The notes below the pieces were generated by a model. It was not told the DNA's origin and did no database searches. It worked only from the letters and a program-made list of their open reading frames with translations. Shown piece after piece: positions 8,832 through 17,760 of a stretch of DNA of 64,000 nucleotides. Numbering within the stretch: the first letter of the stretch is position 1; each line of letters starts with the position of its first letter. The translations under genes and the position numbers were made by a program. Location: the NCBI GenBank assembly GCA_038231215.1, contig JBBRLS010000008.1, positions 38,878 through 102,877 on the forward strand, given 5' to 3'. This DNA comes from Schlegelella_A sp038231215. GTDB taxonomy: Bacteria; Pseudomonadota; Gammaproteobacteria; Burkholderiales; Burkholderiaceae_C.

Positions 8832-10315
8832 ACGCACGCGACCCCCTGCTTCCGGTTCAGAAAGACGAGGCCGAACAGCTCGGCAAATACGCCGAGCGCG
8901 TCTGGGACGACGAGATCGTTCCCGCGCTCACGAACTACATCGCCGTGCCGGCCAAGAGCCCGATGTTCGACGCCGAGTGGCAGCAGCACGGCTTCATCGA
9001 CCATGTCGTTCGCGACGCGGCGGCGTGGGTCGAGAAGCAGAACGTCGCCGGACTGAAGCTCGAAGTGATTCGCCTCGAAGGCCGCACGCCGGTCATCTTC
9101 TTCGAGGTGCCGGCGACGCGAGCCGGCGGCAACGACGCCGGCGCGGAAACGATCTGCCTCTACGGTCACCTGGACAAGCAGCCCGAGTTCAACGGCTGGA
9201 AGAACGGCTTCGGACCGTGGACGCCGCGCTACGAAGGCGGCCTGCTCTACGGCCGCGGTGGCGCCGACGACGGCTATGCGATCTACGCTGCCATCACCGC
9301 GATCCAGGCGCTCGACAAGCAGGGCATCGCGCGGCCGCGCTGCGTCGGCCTCATCGAGACCTGCGAAGAAAGCGGCTCGCCCGACCTGCCGTACTACGTC
9401 GATGCGCTGAAGGATCGGCTCGGCCAGGTCGCGCTCGTCGTCTGCCTCGACAGCGGCGCCGGCAACTACGACCAACTCTGGCTCACCACGAGCTTGCGCG
9501 GCAACGTCACCGGCACGCTCAAGGTCGAGATCCTCACCGAAGGCGTGCACTCGGGCGACGCGAGCGGGCTCGTGCCGTCGAGCTTTCGCATCCTGCGCCA
9601 GGTGCTCGACCGGCTCGAGGATTCGAAGACCGGGCGGCTCCTTCCGCAAAGCCTGCACTGCGAGATTCCGGCCGACCGCGTCGAGCAGGCCAAGGCGACG
9701 GCGGCGATCCTCGGCGACGAGGTCTGGAAGCGCTTCCCCTGGGCCTGCGGCGCCGACGGCGGGCCGACGATTCCGACCACGACCGACCCGGTCGAGGCGC
9801 TGATCAATCGCACTTGGAAACCCACGCTGTCGGTCACGGGTGTCGACGGCATGCCGGCGCTGAAAGACGCGGGCAACGTGCTGCGTCCCTACACCGCGTT
9901 CAAGCTGAGCCTGCGCACGCCGCCGCTCGTCGATGGCGGCGAGGCCGCGGCGGCGCTGAAGAAGCTGCTCGAGGACAACGCGCCCTACAACGCCAAGGTC
10001 ACCTTCAGCGCGGACGGTGGCGGCGGGGCCAAAGGCGCGACCGGATGGAACGCGCCGAACCTCGCCCCGTGGCTCGAATGTGCGTTGAATGCGGCCTCGC
10101 AAGCCCACTTCGGTGCGCCCTGCGGCTACATCGGCCAGGGCGGCACGATCCCGCTCATGAGCATGCTGCAGCAGAGCTTTCCGAAGTCGCAGATGATGGT
10201 CTGCGGCGTGCTCGGGCCGAAGAGCAACGCGCACGGTCCGAACGAATTCCTGCACGTGCCTTACGGCAAGAAGCTCACGGCCGCGGTAGCACAGGTGATG
10301 GCGGCCTGCCCATGA
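8828..10315 (+). CDS. M20 family metallopeptidase (dipeptidase-like)
   Basis: This is a di-zinc amidohydrolase/peptidase of 495 aa. The family metal ligands are visible: His114 in LYGHLDKQP, Asp in GRGGADDGY (about 147), the catalytic and ligand Glu pair in ETCEESGS (180-181), Asp208 in CLDSGAGNY and a C-terminal His in SNAHGPNEF. There is no signal peptide, so it is cytosolic. The open frame extends upstream, but the ATG at 8828 overlaps the lipase stop as ATGA and starts the recognisable protein. Its 3' end overlaps the convergent FAD gene by 41 bp. The exact peptide substrate is unknown. Confidence 0.9.
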   Translation: MNARDPLLPVQKDEAEQLGKYAERVWDDEIVPALTNYIAVPAKSPMFDAEWQQHGFIDHVVRDAAAWVEKQNVAGLKLEVIRLEGRTPVIFFEVPATRAGGNDAGAETICLYGHLDKQPEFNGWKNGFGPWTPRYEGGLLYGRGGADDGYAIYAAITAIQALDKQGIARPRCVGLIETCEESGSPDLPYYVDALKDRLGQVALVVCLDSGAGNYDQLWLTTSLRGNVTGTLKVEILTEGVHSGDASGLVPSSFRILRQVLDRLEDSKTGRLLPQSLHCEIPADRVEQAKATAAILGDEVWKRFPWACGADGGPTIPTTTDPVEALINRTWKPTLSVTGVDGMPALKDAGNVLRPYTAFKLSLRTPPLVDGGEAAAALKKLLEDNAPYNAKVTFSADGGGGAKGATGWNAPNLAPWLECALNAASQAHFGAPCGYIGQGGTIPLMSMLQQSFPKSQMMVCGVLGPKSNAHGPNEFLHVPYGKKLTAAVAQVMAACP

Positions 10316-11960
10316 CCTGCAGCGCGATCGCCTCGGCGACCTCGATGCCGTCGACCGCCGCCGACATGATGCCGCCGGCGTAGCCTGCCCCTTCGCCGGC
10401 GGGGTAAAGACCGGCGACGTTGACGCTTTGAAAGTCCTTGCCGCGCGGCATGCGCAAGGGCGACGAGGTACGCGTCTCGACCCCGGTAAGGACGGCGTCT
10501 GCCATCGCGAAGCCGTCGATCTGCTTCGCGAACGCGGGCAGCGCTTCGCGGATCGCGTCGATGGCGTAGCGAGGCAGGCTCTCGTGGCCAGGGGTCGCCA
10601 GGTCGGTCGGCCGTACGGCGGGTGTGTACGACGGCAGCACATTTTCGAACGCCGTCGAAGCACGCCCTGCAAGGAAGTCGCCGACGCGCTGCCCCGGCGC
10701 CGCGTAGCTCTCGCCGCCGCGCAGGAAGGCGCGCGATTCCCAGAAGCGTTGAAAGGCGATGCCGTCGAGCGGGCCGACCTCGCCGCTCGATCCTTCGCCA
10801 CGGTAGTCCTCCGGCGTGATGCCGACGACGATGCCGGCATTGGCGTTGCGCTCGTTGCGCGAGTACTGGCTCATGCCGTTGGTGACGACGCGGCCGACCT
10901 CGGAGGTCGCGGCAACGACGGTGCCGCCGGGGCACATGCAGAAGCTGTACACCGAGCGGCCGTTCTTCGCGTGATGCACGAGCTTGTAGTCGGCGGCGCC
11001 GAGGCGGGGGTCGCCGGCGTACTTCGCGCCGAAGCGGGCGCGGTCGATCACGCCTTGCGGATGCTCGATGCGAAAGCCGATCGAGAACGGCTTGGCCTGC
11101 ATCGCCACGCCGCGCTCGTGCAGCATGGCGAAGGTGTCGCGCGCGCTGTGCCCCAGGGCGAGGACGACGTGCTCGGCGGCGATCTCTTCCACGGCGCCGC
11201 CGCGCGCGACGGTCAGGCCCCGAATCCGGCCCGCCTCGATCAGCACATCGACGACGCGCGCGCCGAAGCGCACTTCGCCGCCGAGCCGCTCGATCTCGCC
11301 GCGCATCTTCTCGACGACGCCGACGAGCCGGAACGTGCCGATATGCGGCTTGGCGACGAACGCGATCTCTTCGGGCGCACCTGCGGCGATGAATTCGGCG
11401 ATGACCTTGCGCGTGAGGTGGCGCGGATCGCTGATCTGGCTCCACAGCTTGCCGTCTGAAAAGGTGCCGGCGCCGCCCTCGCCGAATTGCACGTTCGACT
11501 CCGGATCGAGCACGCCGCGTCGCCACAAGCCCCAGGTGTCCTGCGTGCGTTCGCGCACGGCGCGGCCGCGCTCGAGAACGAGCGGGCGCAAGCCCATCTG
11601 CGCGAGCAGCAACGCAGCGAACAGGCCGCATGGCCCGAAGCCGACGACGACGGGCCGCGCCTTCGCGCTCGCCACGAAGTCGGCGGGCGCATGGGCGACA
11701 AAGCGATAGCGCAGGTCGGGCGCCGGCCGCACATGCGGGTCGCCGCTGTGGCGCGCGAGCAGCGACGCTTCGTCGCTGACGTCGCAATCGATGGTGTGGA
11801 CGAAGACGATGGCAGCGCGCTTGCGCGCGTCGTAGCCGCGCTTGAAGACCGACATCGATCGCAGGTCAGAGGCGGCGATGCCGAGTCGCGCCAGCACGGC
11901 GGCGCGCAGGGCCGGCTCGTCGTGGTCGATCGGCAGTCGGATCTCGGTCAGGCGAATCAT
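10275..11960 (-). CDS. FAD-dependent dehydrogenase of unknown substrate (COG2509-like)
   Basis: This is a 561-aa flavoprotein. The N-terminal ~100 residues form a small domain typical of this family. The dinucleotide-binding motif GFGPCGLFAALLLAQMG follows near residue 108, then NVQFGEGGAGTFSDGKL and a C-terminal FAD segment GAGYAGGIMSAAVDGIE. These features match the uncharacterised FAD-dependent dehydrogenase group rather than a known enzyme of metabolism. It has no signal peptide. It lies 28 bp downstream of amgK on the same strand, in the place where murU is often found in other genomes. No function should be assigned beyond redox chemistry. Confidence 0.85.
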   Translation of the reverse strand: MIRLTEIRLPIDHDEPALRAAVLARLGIAASDLRSMSVFKRGYDARKRAAIVFVHTIDCDVSDEASLLARHSGDPHVRPAPDLRYRFVAHAPADFVASAKARPVVVGFGPCGLFAALLLAQMGLRPLVLERGRAVRERTQDTWGLWRRGVLDPESNVQFGEGGAGTFSDGKLWSQISDPRHLTRKVIAEFIAAGAPEEIAFVAKPHIGTFRLVGVVEKMRGEIERLGGEVRFGARVVDVLIEAGRIRGLTVARGGAVEEIAAEHVVLALGHSARDTFAMLHERGVAMQAKPFSIGFRIEHPQGVIDRARFGAKYAGDPRLGAADYKLVHHAKNGRSVYSFCMCPGGTVVAATSEVGRVVTNGMSQYSRNERNANAGIVVGITPEDYRGEGSSGEVGPLDGIAFQRFWESRAFLRGGESYAAPGQRVGDFLAGRASTAFENVLPSYTPAVRPTDLATPGHESLPRYAIDAIREALPAFAKQIDGFAMADAVLTGVETRTSSPLRMPRGKDFQSVNVAGLYPAGEGAGYAGGIMSAAVDGIEVAEAIALQVMGRPPSPVLPRP

Positions 11961-11988
11961 GCTGCCTTGCGCCGCCGCAGCGCCGTCG

Positions 11989-13053
11989 TCAATGGAAGGC
12001 GTCGATGCGCTCGGCGCCCATCAGCGGCTCGAGCAGGCGCGCAAGCGGGCGCAGTACCGAATAGCGCGTCGCGACCTTGTGCGCGTAGGCGAAGAAGCGC
12101 GGCAGGTCGGCACTGTAGGCCGGTTTGCCGTCGCGGTGCTTGAGTCGAGAGAAGATGCCGAGCACCTTGAGGTGACGCTGCAAGCCGATCCATTCGAGGC
12201 CGCGCCAGAACTCGCCGAAGTCGGCGTCGACCGGCAGGCGGGCTTTTCGCGCTGCCTCCCAGTAGCGCACCGCCCAGTCGAGCTCTTGCGCTTCGTCCCA
12301 GGAGATGAAGGCGTCGCGCAACAGCGACGCCACGTCATAGGCGATCGGGCCGTGCACCGCGTCCTGGAAGTCGAGGATGCCGGGGTTGGGCGCGGCGACC
12401 ATCAGGTTTCTCGGCATCCAGTCGCGATGCACGGCGACCGTGGGCTGAGAGAGTGCGCTGGCGACGAGTTGGTCGCATGCGGCCTGCCAAATGGCGAGCT
12501 CGGGCGCCGTCCAGACCGCCTGGCATTCGCGCGCCACGCACCACTCGGGAAAGAGCGCCAGTTCGCGGCGCAGCAGGGCGTCGTCGTAAGGCGGGAGCGC
12601 GTCCGCAGGCAGCTTGCGCTGCCAAGTGACGAGCGCAGCGATCGCGTCGCGCATCAAGGCATCGGCGCGGCCGCCGTCGCCTCGCGCCTGCGCTTGCTGC
12701 AACGCGGCGAGGTAAAGACCGTCGCCCAGGTCGTCAAGCAGCAGAAAGCCGTTCGCGGCATCGACTTCGAGCACGGCAGGCGCATGCAGGCCGGCCTGCT
12801 CGATCAAGCCCGCGACGTGGACGAAGGGCCGCACGTCTTCCTGCGGCGGCGGCGCGTCCATGACGATGACGCTGCCACCGCCTTCGAGATCAGCGCGTAG
12901 ATAGCGGCGAAAGCTCGCGTCGCTGGAGGCCGGGCGCAACGATGAGGCGACGAGCGCGCGCCGTGCTGCGATCGGTGCGAGCCACGCGGCGAATGCGGCC
13001 TCGCGGGCCGGGTCGGTCCAGGCGATGGGTGCGTGCAAGGAAGGTGAACTCAC
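11989..13053 (-). CDS. amgK: Aminoglycoside phosphotransferase-fold sugar kinase (AmgK-like cell-wall recycling kinase)
   Basis: This kinase-fold protein of about 354 aa carries the catalytic loop VAVHRDWMPRNLMV (HRDxxxxN) and metal-binding ILDFQDAVHG. AmgK phosphorylates N-acetylmuramate and N-acetylglucosamine at the anomeric position for peptidoglycan recycling. That identity rests on resemblance and on the divergent position next to lptD, which is where amgK lies in pseudomonads. I chose the GTG at 13053. The open frame runs on to 13203, but that would place the start inside lptD. The partner uridylyltransferase gene murU is not adjacent, so a function on another small alcohol remains possible. 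Confidence 0.78.
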   Translation of the reverse strand: MSSPSLHAPIAWTDPAREAAFAAWLAPIAARRALVASSLRPASSDASFRRYLRADLEGGGSVIVMDAPPPQEDVRPFVHVAGLIEQAGLHAPAVLEVDAANGFLLLDDLGDGLYLAALQQAQARGDGGRADALMRDAIAALVTWQRKLPADALPPYDDALLRRELALFPEWCVARECQAVWTAPELAIWQAACDQLVASALSQPTVAVHRDWMPRNLMVAAPNPGILDFQDAVHGPIAYDVASLLRDAFISWDEAQELDWAVRYWEAARKARLPVDADFGEFWRGLEWIGLQRHLKVLGIFSRLKHRDGKPAYSADLPRFFAYAHKVATRYSVLRPLARLLEPLMGAERIDAFH

Positions 13054-13118
13054 GGGCGGCGGGCGGGCGTTCGAGGTGCGAACGCGCGAGCCTCGTGGAT
13101 AATCGATTCTACAAATCG
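13054..13118. promoter_or_regulatory. Compact bidirectional amgK/lptD promoter region
   Basis: Only 65 bp separate the two start codons. A GATAAT (13098-13103) is a 5/6 match to the sigma-70 -10 box on the plus strand, pointing at lptD, which would then have a very short leader. The minus strand reads TAGAAT over 13106-13111, pointing at amgK. The heptamer AATCGAT occurs twice (13101-13107 and 13114-13120). No convincing -35 boxes are visible. Confidence 0.4.
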
Positions 13119-15500
13119 ATGCGCGATCGCCTCTGCCAGGCCTTCCGGCTACGCATCCTCCCCATCGCAGTGCTGGCGGCCTCGGCGGATGGCGCAGCCG
13201 CACAGGCCACTCCTTCTCCCCCGGTGTCCTCGCCCGCGCCCGCAGCGGGCGCGGCCTCGGGCATCGAGTTGCGCGCGGCGCCGTCGTTGCAGGCGCCGCC
13301 GCATGGCGAGGCCGGACGACAGCTTCCCATCATCCTGCGTGCACGCGAGTTGCACGGCCGCCCCGACGTCGATGCCGAGGCGGTGGGCGACGTCGAGTTC
13401 CGGCGTGGCTCGGTCGTGATCCGCGCCGACCGCTTGAGCTACGAGCAGGCCGAAGACCTGGCCCGCGCCACCGGCAACGTCGTCGTCAGTCGCGACGGCA
13501 ACGTGTTCTCGGGGCCCGAACTGCAATTGCGAATCGAGCGCTTTGAAGGTTTTTTCCAGAGCCCGACCTATCGCTTTGCCCGCACTGGCGCCGGCGGCAA
13601 AGCATCGCGCATCGAGTTCATCGACGACCAGCGCGCCGCGGCCCTGGACGCCACCTATTCGAGCTGCGCGCCCGACGACCCCGACCCGCCCTGGATCCTC
13701 AAGGCCAGCAAGATCGAGATCGACAACGAGACCAACGAAGGCATCGCGCATGGCGCGGTCCTGCGCTTCTACGGCGTGCCCATCCTCGCATCGCCCGTTC
13801 TGAGCTTTCCCCTCAACGACGAGCGCAAGTCGGGCTTCCTGCCGCCGAGCATCGGCCTCGACAGTCGCAGCGGCTTTCAGGCGGCGATTCCCTACTACTG
13901 GAACATCGCGCCCAATCGCGACGCGACGTTCACGGCGTCGGACAGCCTGCGTCGCGGCCCCGGCCTCGACACCGAGTTCCGCTATCTCGAGCCGCGCTAC
14001 GCGGGCGAGGCAGACTTCAAGCTCCTGCCGCACGACGCTTCGGCCGGCCGCTCGCGCTATGCACTGCGCATCGACCACGAGGGCTTTTTGCCTTACGACG
14101 TGTTTGCGCAAGCCAAGGTGTTGCGCGCCTCCGACAACGAGTACTGGAAAGACTTTCCCGGCGAGCTGAGAACGCCGACTCCGCGCCTGCTGCAGACCGA
14201 CCTGCGCCTCAACCGGCCGTTCGGCGACTGGTCGGCTTACGCGCGCATCCAGCGATGGCAGGTGCTGCAGACCGCCGATGCGACGACGCGCATCGACGCG
14301 CCACCCTACGAGCGCTTGCCGCAGATCGGCGCGCGCTACGCGGCGCCCTGGCGCGGCGGCTTCGACGTCAGCTTCGAGGGTGAGTTCAATCGCTTCTCGA
14401 ATCCCGACGACACCTATCTCGCTTCGCGCCAGACCGGCGTGCGCCTGCATGCGCTCGGCGGCGTCAGCCGGCCGTTTTATTCGCCGGGCTGGACGCTGGT
14501 GCCCAAGCTGTCGTTCAACGCCGCGTCGTACGCCGTCGACCAGCCGCTCAGCGATGGGCGACGCAGCGCCTCGCGCGTCATCCCGACGCTGAGCATCGAC
14601 AGCGCATGGACGCTCGAGCGCGAGACCAGCCTGTTCGGCCGCACCGTGCGGCAGACGCTCGAGCCGCGCCTTTTCTACGTCAACACACCGTACCGTCGCC
14701 AGGACAATCTGCCGAACTTCGACGCCGCGGCCAAGGACTTCAACTTCGACTCGATCTTCACCGAGAACGCGTTCTCGGGCATCGATCGCGTCTCCGACGC
14801 ACACCAGCTGACGGCCGGCGTGACCTCGCGCGTGCTCGACCCCGAGACCGGCGCGGAGGCGCTCAGGCTGGGCATCATGCAGCGCTACCTGTTTCGCGAT
14901 CAGCGCGTCACGCCCGACGGGCCGCCTTTGACGACGCGCTTGTCGGACCTGCTCGTACTCGGCTCGACCTCGCTGCTGAAGGACTGGAACTTCGACGCCC
15001 AGGTCCAGTACAACACCGACAGCCGCCGCATCGAGCGCTCGCTTGCGGGCTTTCGCTATTCGCCCGGGCCGTTTCGCACCGTCAACCTGAACTACCGGCT
15101 TTCCCGCGGTTTGTCGGAGCAGGTGGAACTCGGCTGGCAGTGGCCGGTCTATGGCAGGCCTCGGGCGGGCGACGGCAGCGGTGCCTCGGGGGGTAGCGCG
15201 GGCTGCAGCGGCACGCTCTACAGCGTGGGCCGGGTCAACTACAGCACGCGCGACAGCCGGCTCATCGATTCCATCCTCGGCCTCGAGTACGACGCCGGCT
15301 GCTGGATCGGGCGGCTGGTCGTCGAACGACTCTCGACGGGGCGAAGCGAAGCGACGACGCGGCTCCTGGTGCAGCTCGAGCTGGTAGGACTGTCGCGCCT
15401 CGGCTCTAATCCGCTGCACGTCTTGAAGGACAATATTCCTGGTTATCAATTGCTGCGCGATGAGCGCACCACGAACTCACCGTTCACGCCGTATGACTGA
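13119..15500 (+). CDS. lptD: LPS-assembly outer-membrane translocon LptD
   Basis: LptD, with LptE, inserts lipopolysaccharide into the outer leaflet of the outer membrane. The 793-aa protein begins with a signal peptide ending in GAAAQA. A periplasmic OstA/LptA-like beta-jellyroll follows (about residues 60-200), then a large C-terminal barrel. Cysteines suitable for the inter-domain disulfides occur in SSCAPDD, SAGCSGT and DAGCWIG. The open frame begins at 12942, but the ATG at 13119 alone gives a signal peptide. It leads the operon lptD-surA-rsmA. The partner gene lptE is in the leuS operon of this same window. Confidence 0.95.
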   Translation: MRDRLCQAFRLRILPIAVLAASADGAAAQATPSPPVSSPAPAAGAASGIELRAAPSLQAPPHGEAGRQLPIILRARELHGRPDVDAEAVGDVEFRRGSVVIRADRLSYEQAEDLARATGNVVVSRDGNVFSGPELQLRIERFEGFFQSPTYRFARTGAGGKASRIEFIDDQRAAALDATYSSCAPDDPDPPWILKASKIEIDNETNEGIAHGAVLRFYGVPILASPVLSFPLNDERKSGFLPPSIGLDSRSGFQAAIPYYWNIAPNRDATFTASDSLRRGPGLDTEFRYLEPRYAGEADFKLLPHDASAGRSRYALRIDHEGFLPYDVFAQAKVLRASDNEYWKDFPGELRTPTPRLLQTDLRLNRPFGDWSAYARIQRWQVLQTADATTRIDAPPYERLPQIGARYAAPWRGGFDVSFEGEFNRFSNPDDTYLASRQTGVRLHALGGVSRPFYSPGWTLVPKLSFNAASYAVDQPLSDGRRSASRVIPTLSIDSAWTLERETSLFGRTVRQTLEPRLFYVNTPYRRQDNLPNFDAAAKDFNFDSIFTENAFSGIDRVSDAHQLTAGVTSRVLDPETGAEALRLGIMQRYLFRDQRVTPDGPPLTTRLSDLLVLGSTSLLKDWNFDAQVQYNTDSRRIERSLAGFRYSPGPFRTVNLNYRLSRGLSEQVELGWQWPVYGRPRAGDGSGASGGSAGCSGTLYSVGRVNYSTRDSRLIDSILGLEYDAGCWIGRLVVERLSTGRSEATTRLLVQLELVGLSRLGSNPLHVLKDNIPGYQLLRDERTTNSPFTPYD

Positions 15501-16800
15501 TCCGCACTTCGCCTGGCGCCGCACCGGGGCCACTCTGATGACCCTGGCGCTGAGCCTGGCCGCCGCCCACGCTGTGGCGCAGACCGGCGACTACATCGTC
15601 GCCGTCGTGAACCAGGAGCTCGTCACCGCCGCCGAGCTGCAGCAGCGGCTGGTCCGCGTGCGCGAAGAGGCCGGGCGCAACCGCACGCCGCTGCCGCCGC
15701 CCGGCGCGTTGCGCCAGCAGGCGCTCGACCAGCTGATCGACGAGCGTGTCCTGATCACCAACGCACGCGATAGCGGCGCCCGGATAGACGAGTCGGAGAT
15801 CGATCGTGCCGTCGCCAACGTCGCGATCCAGAACCAGCTGACGATGCCGCAATTGCGCGAGCGGCTGAAGAAGGAAGGCGTCGACTACGCGAAGTTTCGC
15901 GAGAACGTGAAGGACCAGATGATGGTCGAGCGGGTGCGCGAGCGAGAAGTTGCGAGCCGCATCAAGGTCAGCGATGCCGATATCGATGCGCTCATCGAGC
16001 AGCGCCGCAACGGCGCCAGCTCGGTACAGCTCAACGTCGCGCAGATCCTCGTCACCGTGCCGGAGGGAGCGAGCCTGACGGCCGTCGCCGAGCGCCGCGA
16101 GCGCGCGCTGGCGGCGCTCAAGCGGGTTCGGGGCGGCGAGGACTTCGGTGTCGTCGCGCGCGAGATGTCGGAAGACGGCAACAAGGCGCAGGGAGGCGAG
16201 ATCGGCATGCGGCCGGCCGATCGGCTGCCCGACCTGTTCGTGAAGGCGGCCCAGTCGCTCAAGTCCGGCGAGGTCTCGTCCGAACTACTGCGAAGCGGCG
16301 CCGGCTTTCACGTCCTCAAGGTGATCGAGCGCAAGGACAACGCCGCCTTCAGCGTCCAGCAGGTGCGCCCGCGCCACATTCTTCTGCGGCCATCGGCGGA
16401 GCTTTCTCCCGAAGCGGCGGCGCGCCGGTTGGCGCAATTCAGGCGCGAGATCCTTGCCCGCAGCAAGACCTTCGAGCAACTGGCGAAAGACAACTCCGAG
16501 GACGGCAGTTCGGCGCAAGGCGGCGATCTCGGCTGGTCGTCGCCGGGGCAGTTCGTTCCCGAGTTCGAGGAAGCGATCGCTGCACTCGAACTCGGCGGCC
16601 TCTCCGAGCCGGTGGCGACGCGATTCGGCATCCACCTCGTCCAGGTCGTCGACCGGCGCACGGTGACGCTCGACCGCAAGCAGCAGCGCGAGCAGGCGAG
16701 AAACATCCTGCGCGAGCAGAAGTTCGAGGACGCTTACGTCGAATGGCTGCGCGACCTGCGCGGCCGCGCCTACATCGAGCTGCGCGACCCGCCGCAATAG
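15493..16800 (+). CDS. surA: Periplasmic chaperone / peptidyl-prolyl isomerase SurA
   Basis: SurA carries unfolded outer-membrane proteins, including LptD, through the periplasm. A signal peptide ends near AHAVAQ. The SurA N-terminal helical domain begins IVAVVNQELVTAAEL and two parvulin PPIase domains follow. The first lies around QILVTVPEG to HVLKVIE, the second from RPRHILLRPSAEL to GIHLVQVVDRR. I chose the ATG at 15493 (435 aa), which overlaps lptD by 8 bp. An upstream in-frame start at 15460 is less likely because it weakens the signal peptide. The order lptD-surA is conserved in proteobacteria. Confidence 0.94.
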   Translation: MTDPHFAWRRTGATLMTLALSLAAAHAVAQTGDYIVAVVNQELVTAAELQQRLVRVREEAGRNRTPLPPPGALRQQALDQLIDERVLITNARDSGARIDESEIDRAVANVAIQNQLTMPQLRERLKKEGVDYAKFRENVKDQMMVERVREREVASRIKVSDADIDALIEQRRNGASSVQLNVAQILVTVPEGASLTAVAERRERALAALKRVRGGEDFGVVAREMSEDGNKAQGGEIGMRPADRLPDLFVKAAQSLKSGEVSSELLRSGAGFHVLKVIERKDNAAFSVQQVRPRHILLRPSAELSPEAAARRLAQFRREILARSKTFEQLAKDNSEDGSSAQGGDLGWSSPGQFVPEFEEAIAALELGGLSEPVATRFGIHLVQVVDRRTVTLDRKQQREQARNILREQKFEDAYVEWLRDLRGRAYIELRDPPQ

Positions 16801-16823
16801 CGCTGGCCGGCACGAACCTGCGC

Positions 16824-17591
16824 GTGTCGCATCGTCCGAAAAAGCGTTTCGGCCAGCATTTCCTGACTGACCGCGGGGTCATCGATTCGATCGTGCGCGC
16901 GATCGTGCCGCAGGCCGGCGAGGCGATCGTCGAGATCGGGCCGGGACTGGGCGCGATCACCCGCCCGCTGCTCGAGCGCTGCGGTGCGCTCACCGTTGTC
17001 GAGCTCGATCGCGACCTCGCGGCGCGCCTGCGCCGCACGCCGGGGCTCGAAGTCGTCGAGGCCGACGTGCTGCGCGTCGATTTCGTCGCCCTCGCTGCCG
17101 CCCGAGGCGCGGCGACGCGGCTGCGCATCGTCGGCAACCTGCCCTACAACATCTCGACGCCGATCCTCTTTCACCTGCTCGAGGCGGTGGATCGCATCGC
17201 CGACCAGCATGTCATGCTGCAGAAGGAGGTCGTCGACCGGATGGCGGCGGCGCCGGGTCGCAAGGACTACGGGCGCCTCAGCGTCATGCTGCAGTGGCGC
17301 TACGACATCGAGCACGTGCTCGATGTGCCGCCCGAAGCCTTCGATCCGCCGCCACGGGTCGATTCGGCGGTGGCGCGCATGACGCCGAAGCCGGCGGCTC
17401 CGGGCGTCGACCCAAAGCTGCTCGGCGAGATCGTCACGATCGCTTTCTCGCAGCGACGCAAGCTCCTGCGACACACGCTGGGCCGCTGGCTCGACGAGCG
17501 CAACGCCGCTGGAACCTTCGACACGCAGCGGCGCGCCGAAGAGGTGCCGGTCGACGAATACCTGCGCCTGGCCGCGGCTATGCCGCGCTAA
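16824..17591 (+). CDS. rsmA: 16S rRNA dimethyladenosine transferase RsmA (KsgA)
   Basis: RsmA dimethylates two adjacent adenosines near the 3' end of 16S rRNA using S-adenosylmethionine. Visible motifs are the N-terminal KKRFGQHFL, SAM-binding EIGPGLGAIT, acidic ELDRDLAARL and the catalytic NLPYNIS. The likely start is the GTG at 16824, giving 255 aa. The open frame reaches back to 16743 inside surA, but the extra residues are not family-like. The usual neighbour pdxA, often between surA and rsmA, is absent here. Confidence 0.94.
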   Translation: MSHRPKKRFGQHFLTDRGVIDSIVRAIVPQAGEAIVEIGPGLGAITRPLLERCGALTVVELDRDLAARLRRTPGLEVVEADVLRVDFVALAAARGAATRLRIVGNLPYNISTPILFHLLEAVDRIADQHVMLQKEVVDRMAAAPGRKDYGRLSVMLQWRYDIEHVLDVPPEAFDPPPRVDSAVARMTPKPAAPGVDPKLLGEIVTIAFSQRRKLLRHTLGRWLDERNAAGTFDTQRRAEEVPVDEYLRLAAAMPR

Positions 17592-17725
17592 GCCACATCG
17601 CCGTGTCGAAGGCACTGCTCATCAGCGGCATGTTGCCGCCGAAGGTGCTGTTCGCCGCAGTCTTCGACGCCGCCTTGACAGGCTTGTCGATGCTCTTTTC
17701 GTTGACGCCGGGGGCCACATCCGTC

Positions 17726-17760
17726 GCCCGCTCCCATGACCCTGATTCCTGGGAGCGGGC
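17726..17760. repeat. REP-like perfect hairpin between rsmA and barstar gene
   Basis: An 11-bp perfect inverted repeat has arms GCCCGCTCCCA (17726-17736) and TGGGAGCGGGC (17750-17760) around a 13-nt loop. The GGGAGCGGGC core resembles repetitive extragenic palindromes. It sits between two convergent genes and ends exactly at the barstar stop codon, so it could also act as a two-way terminator. There is no clear T-tract on either side. Confidence 0.55.
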
